NCBI GenBank assembly: GCA_002391235.1
Contig: DGRX01000026.1
Coordinates: forward strand, 122,143-128,016
DNA from: Treponema sp. UBA4377
Lineage (GTDB): Bacteria > Spirochaetota > Spirochaetia > Treponematales > Treponemataceae
DNA: 5,874 nt
Direction: 5' to 3'
This document shows, in pieces, positions 1 through 5,786 of this stretch. Under the pieces are notes generated by a model, which did no database searches, was not told the origin of the DNA, and was given only the letters and a program-made list of their open reading frames with translations. Each line of letters begins with the position of its first letter. The stretch's first letter is position 1. The translations under genes and the position numbers were made by a program.

Positions 1-997
1 CCTGCATGTCGTGATAGTGCTTTTCCAAGCGGTTGCGGATTGTGCAAAGCTGGTCGTAAATCTTCTTGTTTGTCTTTTCAAGCTGAGCGAGCTTCTGAGG
101 AGTGCGGATTCCGGCAACTACGTCTTCGCCCTGCGCGTTCATAAGGTATTCGCCCATGAACTCGTTCACGCCAGTTGAAGGATCGCGGCTGAAGGCAACG
201 CCAGTTCCTGAAGTGTCGCCCTTGTTTCCGAATACCATTGACATAACGGTAACGGCTGTTCCCTTAAGGGCGCCTTCTTTGATTCCGTTCAATTCGCGGT
301 ACTTGATGGCGCGGGGGTTCATCCAAGAGCCGAATACGGCGCCGATGGCTCCCCACATCTGCTTCTGCGGATCCTGGGGGAAGTCCTCGCCCTTCTCTCT
401 CTTGTAGAGAATCTTGTACTTGCTTACGATTTCCTTAAGCTCGTCTGTCGTGAGCTCTGTGTCCTGCTTGATTCCGCGGTGAGACTTGACTTCGTCAATG
501 ATCTTTTCGAACTTGGCGTGCTCAACTCCCATGGCTACGTCGCCGAACATCTGGATAAAGCGGCGGTAGGCGTCCCAAGCGAAGCGGGGGTTGCCAGTCT
601 TGGCGGCAAGTCCTTCAACTGACTTGTCGTTAAGGCCGAGGTTCAAGATTGTGTCCATCATGCCGGGCATAGAGATGGCGGCTCCAGAGCGAACTGAAAC
701 AAGGAGCGGGTCCTTTTCGTCGCCGAGCTTTTTGCCCATGACCTTTTCCAACTTGGCGAGGTACTTGGCAACTTCGCCGTTGGGTCCTTCGAGGCCGGCC
801 GGGTACTTTCTTCCCAACTTGTAGTATTCCTGGCAGACGTCAGTTGTGATTGTGAATCCAGGAGGAACAGGAAGGCTCAAAGGGGCCTTAGCCATTTGGG
901 CAAGGTTGGCTCCCTTGCCGCCGAGATCGGCGCGCATCGACTCATCGCCGTCCGCGTCGCCATTGCCGAAAAAGTAAACATACTTGGTTTTTGCCAT
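1..997 (-). CDS. ppdK: Pyruvate phosphate dikinase, N-terminal part (cut by window edge)
   Basis: Cytoplasmic enzyme that interconverts pyruvate + ATP + Pi and PEP + AMP + PPi; in PPi-using anaerobes it commonly acts in glycolysis. Translating the minus strand from the ATG at 995-997 gives 332 open codons running off the window. Seen: GGKGANLAQM near residues 26-35, VPPGFTITT near 44-52, VSVRSGAAISMPGMMDT at 100-116, FSRDPSTG near 269-276, and a GEYLMNAQGEDVVAG block near 282-296. These are hallmarks of the ATP-grasp nucleotide-binding domain of PPDK; the RDPSTG and AQGEDVVAG blocks favour PPDK over PEP synthase. Family members run to about 870-900 residues, so the phosphohistidine and PEP/pyruvate domains lie beyond position 1. 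The start is supported by a GGAG 11 nt upstream and a near-consensus promoter. Lysine is almost always AAG and phenylalanine mostly TTC, unlike the neighbours, which suggests high expression. Divergent from the transporter gene. Confidence 0.97.
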   Translation of the reverse strand, partial: MAKTKYVYFFGNGDADGDESMRADLGGKGANLAQMAKAPLSLPVPPGFTITTDVCQEYYKLGRKYPAGLEGPNGEVAKYLAKLEKVMGKKLGDEKDPLLVSVRSGAAISMPGMMDTILNLGLNDKSVEGLAAKTGNPRFAWDAYRRFIQMFGDVAMGVEHAKFEKIIDEVKSHRGIKQDTELTTDELKEIVSKYKILYKREKGEDFPQDPQKQMWGAIGAVFGSWMNPRAIKYRELNGIKEGALKGTAVTVMSMVFGNKGDTSGTGVAFSRDPSTGVNEFMGEYLMNAQGEDVVAGIRTPQKLAQLEKTNKKIYDQLCTIRNRLEKHYHDMQ

Positions 998-1008
998 GGT
1001 AGGTAACA

Positions 1009-1012
1009 CTCC
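1009..1012 (-). promoter_or_regulatory. Ribosome binding site of ppdK
   Basis: On the minus strand GGAG is followed by 11 nt and then the ATG at 997. The spacing is slightly long, but no other purine-rich site lies nearer, and the conserved N-terminus agrees with this start. Confidence 0.6.
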
Positions 1013-1036
1013 GTTAAAAATAGATATATAGAAATA

Positions 1037-1065
1037 ATTTTACTTCAAAAGCCGCATGTTGTCAA
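1037..1065 (-). promoter_or_regulatory. Sigma-70-type promoter of ppdK
   Basis: Reading the minus strand, a perfect -35 TTGACA (1065-1060) is followed by a 17-nt spacer and a -10 TAAAAT (1042-1037), five of six to consensus. Transcription would start near 1030, giving a leader of about 33 nt that contains the GGAG site. The quality of the match fits a highly expressed metabolic gene, in line with its strong codon bias. No start site has been measured. Confidence 0.85.
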
Positions 1066-1140
1066 TTGAATTTACGTGTATTTTCAAAGAATTCGGGCTT
1101 TTGCAAAGGACGAAACCTAGCGTAAACGGTGATTCTGCGC

Positions 1141-1146
1141 TAGAAT
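1141..1146 (+). promoter_or_regulatory. Possible -10 box of the transporter gene (TAGAAT)
   Basis: TAGAAT ends 7 nt before the ATG at 1154, the same distance as between the strong TATAAT at 4656-4661 and its ATG. There is no recognisable -35 at 16-18 nt upstream (the sequence there is close to TAGCGT) and no extended TG motif, so this is weak alone. It is listed because the upstream region has no Shine-Dalgarno site and the geometry repeats that of the GerMN gene. Confidence 0.35.
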
Positions 1147-1153
1147 GAAAAGC

Positions 1154-2533
1154 ATGGAAAACACAAAAAGAGAGACTTTCAAGTCAAGAATCGGATTCAT
1201 CATGACGGCGGCCGGTTGCGCCATAGGATTGGGGAACGTATGGCGCTTTCCCTTTATAACCGGACAATACGGAGGCGCGGCCTTTGTCTTGTTCTACCTT
1301 TTGTTTTTGGTCATTTTGGGCCTGCCCGTAATGACGATGGAGTTTGCCGTTGGCCGCGCCAGCGGAAAGAGCGCCGTCCGCTCCTTCCACGCGCTGGAGC
1401 CAAAAGGAAGCCAGTGGCACCAGTACGGCCACTTCGCCGCCGCCGGAAACTACCTTTTGATGATGTTCTACACCGCCGTCGCCGGCTGGATGTTCGCCTA
1501 CACGCTAAAGAGCGCGCAAGGCCTTTTTGCCGGAGCCGCGCCAGAACAAGTCGCCCAAGCTTTTGGCGACATGCTGGCCAATCCCGGCGAGCAAATATTT
1601 TGGATGGCCTTTGTGACGCTGGCCGGCTTTTTGATTTGCTTGGGCGGATTGAAGAACGGCGTTGAAAAGGCGTCCACAATAATCATGACAAGCCTTTTTG
1701 TCTTGATGCTGCTTTTGGTGGCGCGCGCGGTCACGCTGCCCGGCGCCGGAAAGGGCCTGGAATTTTACCTAAAGCCCGACTTTTCAAAGATGGCCAAAAA
1801 CGGAATCGGAGAGGTGATTTTCGCGGCGATGGGACAAGCCTTCTTTACACTTTCTTTGGGAATCGGAGCCATAGCGATTTTTGGAAGCTACATCGAAAAG
1901 GAAAAATCGCTCGCGGGCGAGGCGACGACCATAATCGCGCTGGACACCTTTGTCGCGCTCATGGCGGGCTTCATCATCCTTCCGACTTGCTTTGCCTTTG
2001 GAGTGAACCCAGGCCAGGGACCGGGACTGATTTTTGTCACCCTTCCCAACATCTTCAACACAATGCCTTTGGGCCGCTTGTGGGGAACGGTTTTCTTTGT
2101 CTTCATGTCGTTCGCCGCGCTTTCTACGGTCATCGCGGTTTTTGAAAACATCATCGCTTTTTCGATGGACGCGCGCGGCTGGTCAAGAAGCAAGGCGGTT
2201 TGGGTGAACATGGCCGCCGTCTTTGTTCTTTCGATTCCGTGCGTCCTGGGCTTTAACATTTGGAGCGGCTTTTCCATTCCGGGCATTGGCGGAATCCAGG
2301 ACATCGAAGACTTCATCGTGTCCAACAACCTGCTTCCGCTTGGCTCGCTGATTTACGTAATCTTCTGCGTTTCAAAGCGCGGCTGGGGCTGGGAAAACTT
2401 CATCGCCGAAGCCAACACCGGAAGCGGAATCAAATTTCCGCGCGCCCTACGCTTTTATGTCAAATGGATTTTGCCGCTAATCATCATCGCCATCTGGCTT
2501 GTCGGCTACGCGCAAAAGTTCTTCTTAAAGTAA
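1154..2533 (+). CDS. Sodium-dependent transporter, NSS (SLC6/LeuT/MhsT-like) family
   Basis: Inner-membrane symporter that uses the sodium gradient to import a small solute, most likely an amino acid; the substrate cannot be read from sequence. It is very hydrophobic with about 11 membrane segments, and 459 residues is the usual bacterial NSS size. Numbering from the ATG at 1154: GLGNVWRFP at 25-33 is the unwound TM1 signature, LPVMTMEFAVGR at 57-68 is TM2, and Y106 before VAGW matches the TM3 substrate-gating tyrosine of LeuT. FFTLSLG at 230-236 is the TM6 site, GPGLIFVTLP is at 289-298, and ALST at 322-325 corresponds to the Na2-site TM8 segment with two hydroxyl residues. An in-frame ATG at 1145 would add three residues. 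Neither start has a Shine-Dalgarno site; 1154 is preferred because 1145 overlaps a possible -10 box. The gene is monocistronic, with a terminator 17 nt after the stop, and divergent from ppdK. Confidence 0.95.
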   Translation: MENTKRETFKSRIGFIMTAAGCAIGLGNVWRFPFITGQYGGAAFVLFYLLFLVILGLPVMTMEFAVGRASGKSAVRSFHALEPKGSQWHQYGHFAAAGNYLLMMFYTAVAGWMFAYTLKSAQGLFAGAAPEQVAQAFGDMLANPGEQIFWMAFVTLAGFLICLGGLKNGVEKASTIIMTSLFVLMLLLVARAVTLPGAGKGLEFYLKPDFSKMAKNGIGEVIFAAMGQAFFTLSLGIGAIAIFGSYIEKEKSLAGEATTIIALDTFVALMAGFIILPTCFAFGVNPGQGPGLIFVTLPNIFNTMPLGRLWGTVFFVFMSFAALSTVIAVFENIIAFSMDARGWSRSKAVWVNMAAVFVLSIPCVLGFNIWSGFSIPGIGGIQDIEDFIVSNNLLPLGSLIYVIFCVSKRGWGWENFIAEANTGSGIKFPRALRFYVKWILPLIIIAIWLVGYAQKFFLK

Positions 2534-2550
2534 GCAGCGTCATGGAAAAC

Positions 2551-2580
2551 AAAACGCCCCGCAATCGCGGGGCGTTTTTT
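2551..2580 (+). terminator. Rho-independent terminator between convergent genes, probably bidirectional
   Basis: CGCCCCGC at 2555-2562 pairs perfectly with GCGGGGCG at 2567-2574 across an AATC loop, flanked by AAAA on the left and six Ts at 2575-2580 on the right. It lies 17 nt after the transporter stop. In the minus direction the hairpin is followed by TTTTGTTTT, so it can also end the ligase transcript, whose stop is at 2622. Confidence 0.93.
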
Positions 2581-2621
2581 ATAGACCTTCAAGCAACGGC
2601 GGGCTTGCCCGACGTAACGAC

Positions 2622-4544
2622 TCACTCCTTAAAAACCGCTTTCAATTCTTTAGCGTAAAGCTCGCTGATTTTGTAGCGCATAAGCTCCTGCTTGGCGGAA
2701 AGCTCGCGGCCAACCTCAAAAGGCTTGGACAAAAGCGCGAATCTTGGAATGCGCTCAAAGGCCCTAAAGCCGTTCTTTGCGCTGATGATGTCGCGGACGA
2801 TTGAATCCAGGAATTTATAGGTTTCCTCTTTTTTAAGCAAGTCCTCAAAGCTGGAGAAGGCGACGTTGTTTTGCTTGGCCCAGATTTCCAATTCCTCTTG
2901 GTTGGGAAGAATCAAGGCGCCCAAATTGCGCTGGTCCTGGCCAAGAACGACGGCTGTCTGGATGTAAAGCGACTCCTCCAATTTTATCTCAAGCGGAAGC
3001 GGCTCTACGTTCTCTCCGCCGCGCAAAACAATCGTGTCCTTTACGCGGCCCAAAATCTTAAGCTCGCCGCCCATGCCGATAATCGCAAGGTCGCCGGTGT
3101 CAAGCCAGCCGTCTGAATCGATGGCCTTTGCGGTAAGCTCGGGGCGCTTGTAGTAGCCCTTCATTACCGTTCCGCCCTTAATCTGAAGCACGCCTTTCTT
3201 TCCCTTGCCGACGTCGTTTCCTTCCATGTCGACTATGCGGGCGTTGATGCCGTAAAGCGGCTTTCCGATGCAGCCAAAGACCGGCTTTGTAATGTGGCGC
3301 ACGCTGACAATCGGAGCGGTTTCGGTAAGGCCGTAGCCTTCGACGATTTCAATGCCGAGCGCCCAAAAGTACTCGTCGACGTTTTTGGGATAGGCTCCGC
3401 CGCCCGCGATTCCGGCGCGGAAATTCTTTCCGAGCATCGCGCGGATTTTTTTAAAGACAAGCGCGTCGCCCAAAAGCTTTAGCGGAAGCAAAAGCGTCCA
3501 CGGAATCAAGAACAAAATCCACCAAAGCGGAGTGATTTCCTGGCGCGGCATGAAATTTTGCCGCAGCATTTTTCTTTGCATCCTTGAATGAAGGATCGCG
3601 ACGCGGACAAAAAAGTTGTAAAGCTTTAGCGTGATTCCGCCGGTGCGGCGCATCTTTCGCTCGATGCCTTCCATGACAGCTTCAAATACGCGCGGAACGC
3701 CGGGCAAGATTACGGGGTTTGTCTTTAGCATGTCCTCAAGCAAAATCTTTCCGATCGGCTTTGAGTAAGTCATCGCGCAGCCCTGGCTTAAAATTACGTA
3801 TTCAACCTCGCGCATGTAAACGTGCCAAACCGGAAGGATTGCGAGCGCGTTTTCGCCGGGATAAAGCTTGATGCGGTCGGTCACTTCGACAAGCTGGGTC
3901 AAGAAATTTCCGTGGCTTAAGGTTACGCCCTTGGGAACGCCTGTCGTTCCGCTTGTAAAGATAATCGCGGCCGTGTCGTCCCAAGCGCCTTTTGCGATTT
4001 CATCTTCAAAGGCGGAGGGGTTTTCCTTGTTGTAGGCGCGGCCCTTTTCCAAAATCTCTTCAAAAGGATGGACAACGATTCCGGCGGCCTTTGCCAAGTC
4101 CAAGACTTCCTGGCCGGGCTGCTCGAACATTACAAAATACTTAAGGTCGGGCAAGTCGGCCTTGAGGTCAAGAATTTTCTTGGCCGCGGCGTTTGTCTGG
4201 ACAATGCAGATGCGGCATTCCGTGAATGACAAAATGTATTTTAGGTCGGAAGGGCTGGCGTCCGTTCCGCGGGGAATGTCAATGGCTCCGATGGCCAAAA
4301 GGCCCAAGTCTGCCTGCTGCCATTCCTTGCAGTCTTCGCTGATAAGGCCCAAACGCTCGCCGCGCTGAACATTGTAAGAAAGCAAGCCGCCGGCAAAGTC
4401 AATCGCGTTCTGCCACATTTGGCTGTAGGTCAAGCATTCAAATTGGCCCTGGGCGTTCTTTGAATATTGCGCCGGCGCGTCGGGATTCTTTTTTACCACT
4501 TCTTGAATCAAGCGCGGCACTGTCTTGTCTTTAACGTCCATCAT
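2622..4544 (-). CDS. Long-chain fatty acid-CoA ligase (AMP-forming), ANL superfamily
   Basis: Activates a fatty acid with ATP to an acyl-adenylate and then the CoA thioester, at the cytoplasmic face of the membrane, for lipid synthesis or use of host lipid. Its 640 residues are normal for bacterial or eukaryote-like long-chain ligases. Seen in order: RGTDA near 92-96, the P-loop TSGTTGVPKG at 197-206, a hydrophobic stretch at 340-357 (WWILFLIPWTLLLPL), EGYGLTETAP at 402-411, LDTGD at 481-485, and GRVKDTIVLRGGENVEP at 499-515. The C-terminal A10 region is unusual: ELSAKQELMRYKI (614-626) has E620 where a catalytic lysine is expected, with K618 two residues earlier. The chain length used cannot be told from sequence. 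The start is ATG at 4544, with GAGAGG 7 nt upstream; a second ATG follows directly. Convergent with the transporter gene, divergent from the GerMN gene with an interleaved promoter. Confidence 0.95.
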   Translation of the reverse strand: MMDVKDKTVPRLIQEVVKKNPDAPAQYSKNAQGQFECLTYSQMWQNAIDFAGGLLSYNVQRGERLGLISEDCKEWQQADLGLLAIGAIDIPRGTDASPSDLKYILSFTECRICIVQTNAAAKKILDLKADLPDLKYFVMFEQPGQEVLDLAKAAGIVVHPFEEILEKGRAYNKENPSAFEDEIAKGAWDDTAAIIFTSGTTGVPKGVTLSHGNFLTQLVEVTDRIKLYPGENALAILPVWHVYMREVEYVILSQGCAMTYSKPIGKILLEDMLKTNPVILPGVPRVFEAVMEGIERKMRRTGGITLKLYNFFVRVAILHSRMQRKMLRQNFMPRQEITPLWWILFLIPWTLLLPLKLLGDALVFKKIRAMLGKNFRAGIAGGGAYPKNVDEYFWALGIEIVEGYGLTETAPIVSVRHITKPVFGCIGKPLYGINARIVDMEGNDVGKGKKGVLQIKGGTVMKGYYKRPELTAKAIDSDGWLDTGDLAIIGMGGELKILGRVKDTIVLRGGENVEPLPLEIKLEESLYIQTAVVLGQDQRNLGALILPNQEELEIWAKQNNVAFSSFEDLLKKEETYKFLDSIVRDIISAKNGFRAFERIPRFALLSKPFEVGRELSAKQELMRYKISELYAKELKAVFKE

Positions 4545-4551
4545 AATCGGG

Positions 4552-4557
4552 CCTCTC
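4552..4557 (-). promoter_or_regulatory. Ribosome binding site of the acyl-CoA ligase
   Basis: GAGAGG on the minus strand ends 7 nt before the first of two tandem ATGs (4544 and 4541). It fixes the start at 4544 or 4541 and shows that this genome uses Shine-Dalgarno initiation where a leader is present. Confidence 0.85.
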
Positions 4558-4575
4558 TTTTTGCAATTTCTTTAT

Positions 4576-4592
4576 TTTGTCAAAATGACAAA
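4576..4592. promoter_or_regulatory. TTTGTCA-N3-TGACAAA palindrome, candidate operator or leader hairpin
   Basis: Two perfect 7-bp arms, TTTGTCA at 4576-4582 and TGACAAA at 4586-4592, are separated by AAA. A further half-site TTTGTC lies at 4602-4607. The palindrome sits in the predicted 5' leader of the ligase mRNA, about 20-40 nt after the proposed start of transcription. It could be a repressor site acting as a roadblock or a small AU-rich RNA hairpin. It does not cover the ribosome binding site. The regulator is unknown. Confidence 0.5.
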
Positions 4593-4619
4593 GTTTGAGA
4601 ATTTGTCTAAACCGTAAAA

Positions 4620-4648
4620 ATTGTAGCGCAACTTGAAAAGAAATTCAA
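4620..4648 (-). promoter_or_regulatory. Promoter of the acyl-CoA ligase
   Basis: Reading the minus strand, TTGAAT (4648-4643) is followed by 17 nt and TACAAT (4625-4620), which is five of six to the -10 consensus. Transcription would start near 4613 and give a leader of about 69 nt carrying the TTTGTCA palindrome and the GAGAGG site. The -35 box lies in the right arm of the 4629-4652 dyad and inside the spacer of the opposing promoter. Confidence 0.7.
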
Positions 4649-4652
4649 GTTG
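4629..4652. promoter_or_regulatory. Perfect 9-bp inverted repeat spanning two divergent promoters (candidate operator)
   Basis: CAACTTGAA (4629-4637) and TTCAAGTTG (4644-4652) are perfect inverted repeats around a 6-nt spacer, AAGAAA. The left arm contains nearly all of the plus-strand -35 (4633-4638) and the right arm nearly all of the minus-strand -35 (4643-4648). Part of the symmetry is expected where two TTGA-type -35 boxes face away from each other, but the outer bases CAA and TTG extend beyond the boxes. A dimeric regulator bound here would block both promoters. Confidence 0.6.
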
Positions 4653-4661
4653 TTCTATAAT
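4633..4661 (+). promoter_or_regulatory. Strong promoter of the GerMN gene, positioned for a leaderless mRNA
   Basis: TTGAAA (4633-4638), a 17-nt spacer, then a perfect TATAAT (4656-4661). Initiation 7-8 nt downstream falls at 4668-4669, and 4669 is the A of an in-frame ATG. No ribosome binding site is present between -10 and ATG (the sequence is GTTTTTT). An mRNA that starts with AUG is therefore the simplest reading. Confidence 0.85.
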
Positions 4662-4668
4662 GTTTTTT

Positions 4669-5514
4669 ATGAGTGGGAAAAATTCAAAAAAGGCCAAGAG
4701 GAACGGAGTCTTTGCCGCGGTTTGGCTCCTCCTTATCTTAATTCTTATAATCGTGTTCCTCGTAAAAAAAGACGACTTTGCGGCCAACCTAAAGTCCACC
4801 AATTTTTTTGAGCGCGTCGTCGGTTCCACCCCTGAATTCCTTCAAAACTACGAGACAAAGAAAAAGGACAACAAGTCAAACGGCCTTTTGGACGTTGACG
4901 TTGCTCCCGTTCCCGGACAAAAAGAGACGCAAGACCCAGGCACATACGACTTGGACGACTTGACCTCCGAGCAAGAGGCCGCCGCCCAGAGCCAAGAAAA
5001 GCCCGAACAGGAAAGCGCAAAGCCCGCCGAAAAGCAGGAAGAAAAGACGGCCGTCGAAGAAAAGGCGCCCGAAAAGCCAAAGCCCGCGGCCACGACAAAC
5101 GCCAAGCTTTTCTTTGTGCAAGTCGACGCGGACGGAAACGTAAACCGAAAAAGCGTCGTCCGCCAAATCCCAAAAAGCGACTCTCCGCTGACAGACACAA
5201 TCAAGGCGCTTTTGGCCGGCCCCTTGGATTCCGAAAAATCGATGAGTTTGATTCCGCCCGGAACCCGCCTTTTAAGCGCCACAGTGCGCGACGGAATCGC
5301 CGCGCTTAACTTTAGCGAGCAGTTTGAATTCAACTCCATCGGAGCGGACGGCTACCGCGGCCAGCTTATGCAAATCGTGTTCACCGCCACCGAATTCGCC
5401 ACCGTGGAAAGCGTCCAGTTCCTAATAGAAGGCCAGCGCAAAGACTACATCGGAAGCGGCGAGGACGTCTGGATGTGGATCGGCAGCCCATACACAAGAA
5501 GCAGCTTTAATTAA
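4669..5514 (+). CDS. Membrane-anchored GerMN-domain protein
   Basis: Predicted envelope protein of 281 residues: a short basic cytoplasmic tail (1-13, KNSKKAKR), one membrane helix at about 14-32 acting as an uncleaved anchor, a disordered Glu/Lys/Pro/Ala-rich linker at about 64-143, and a C-terminal GerMN domain at about 146-272. The domain shows TDTIKALLAGP (175-185), IPPGTRLLS (195-203), ALNFSEQF (212-219) and VQFLIEGQ (about 257-264), typical of GerM and similar lipoproteins. GerMN domains are thought to act at the cell wall, as in GerM of spore formers; the function here is unknown, and nothing else in the window suggests sporulation. The start at 4669 is chosen because earlier in-frame starts at 4660 (ATG inside TATAATG) and 4633 (TTG inside the -35) would need untranscribed DNA. 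It shares a divergent control region with the ligase gene. The structured element after the stop may limit read-through. Confidence 0.9.
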   Translation: MSGKNSKKAKRNGVFAAVWLLLILILIIVFLVKKDDFAANLKSTNFFERVVGSTPEFLQNYETKKKDNKSNGLLDVDVAPVPGQKETQDPGTYDLDDLTSEQEAAAQSQEKPEQESAKPAEKQEEKTAVEEKAPEKPKPAATTNAKLFFVQVDADGNVNRKSVVRQIPKSDSPLTDTIKALLAGPLDSEKSMSLIPPGTRLLSATVRDGIAALNFSEQFEFNSIGADGYRGQLMQIVFTATEFATVESVQFLIEGQRKDYIGSGEDVWMWIGSPYTRSSFN

Positions 5515-5545
5515 TAGCAATACAAAAATGCTTCCAGTCGCGGAT

Positions 5546-5653
5546 ACGGCCGAGCGGCACCGCTTGATATCGGCGCTACTCGCTGTTTGCGCATGAAACT
5601 ATCCCCATCTGACGCTTTCGCGTCAGCGCAAACAGAGAGTTGCCGTCGGCCGT
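5546..5653. repeat. Large nested inverted-repeat element (possible dispersed repeat or structured RNA)
   Basis: Three nested helices. The outer one pairs ACGGCCGA+CGGCA (5546-5559, one bulged G at 5554) with TGCCG+TCGGCCGT (5641-5653), 13 bp. The middle one pairs CTC+CTGTTTGCGC (5579-5592) with GCGCAAACAG+GAG (5626-5639), 13 bp with one mismatch. The inner hairpin is TGACGC-TTTC-GCGTCA (5610-5625). On the right side the three arms abut almost without gaps, while the left side has unpaired runs of 19 and 17 nt, so the fold is a one-sided bulged rod. The long perfect arms make chance unlikely. It starts 32 nt after the GerMN stop, has no T-tract, and resembles REP/BIME-type intergenic repeats. 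Strand and function are unknown. Confidence 0.6.
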
Positions 5654-5786
5654 TCCACTCCTTCACGCATTTTTTACCGTTTTCATTACAGCTGCCTCTT
5701 GTATAAAAAAAAGCAAAGGCATTTTGTACCACCATCAATTATGGTCGTAGAATAAAAAACAGGGTACAGCGGGGCGGGACGCAGGC

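Noticed and set aside
102..824. Open frames on the plus strand opposite ppdK (102-407 and 591-824).
   Set aside because: They are antisense shadows of a clearly conserved PPDK reading frame and have no start signals or recognisable products.
1100..1107. TTTGCAAA palindrome between ppdK and the transporter gene, and a nearby TTTACG/CGTAAA pair (1071-1076 and 1121-1126).
   Set aside because: Short AT-rich palindromes of this size occur often by chance, and neither is aligned with a promoter element I can defend.
2600..2611. CGGG-CTTG-CCCG hairpin just after the ligase stop.
   Set aside because: Only four pairs with no T-tract on either strand; the strong hairpin at 2551-2580 already accounts for termination.
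4633..4668. N-terminal extension of the GerMN gene from a TTG at 4633 or an ATG at 4660.
   Set aside because: These codons overlap the -35 and -10 boxes of its own promoter and encode NSSCSIMFF-like residues that do not look like a normal N-terminus; no ribosome binding site precedes them.
5511..5738. A 75-codon open frame on the minus strand across the 5546-5653 element.
   Set aside because: It has no ribosome binding site, no recognisable domain, and its codons coincide with the nested inverted repeats, so the openness is best explained by the repeat. A conserved tiny protein cannot be fully excluded; copies elsewhere with frame-preserving changes would revive it.
5724..5753. Possible promoter TTGTAC-N18-TAGAAT leading into the 5787-5873 cruciform, which would make a small RNA with its own terminator.
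   Set aside because: The -35 matches only three of six bases and no extended -10 is present, so a small-RNA gene is not supported without expression data.
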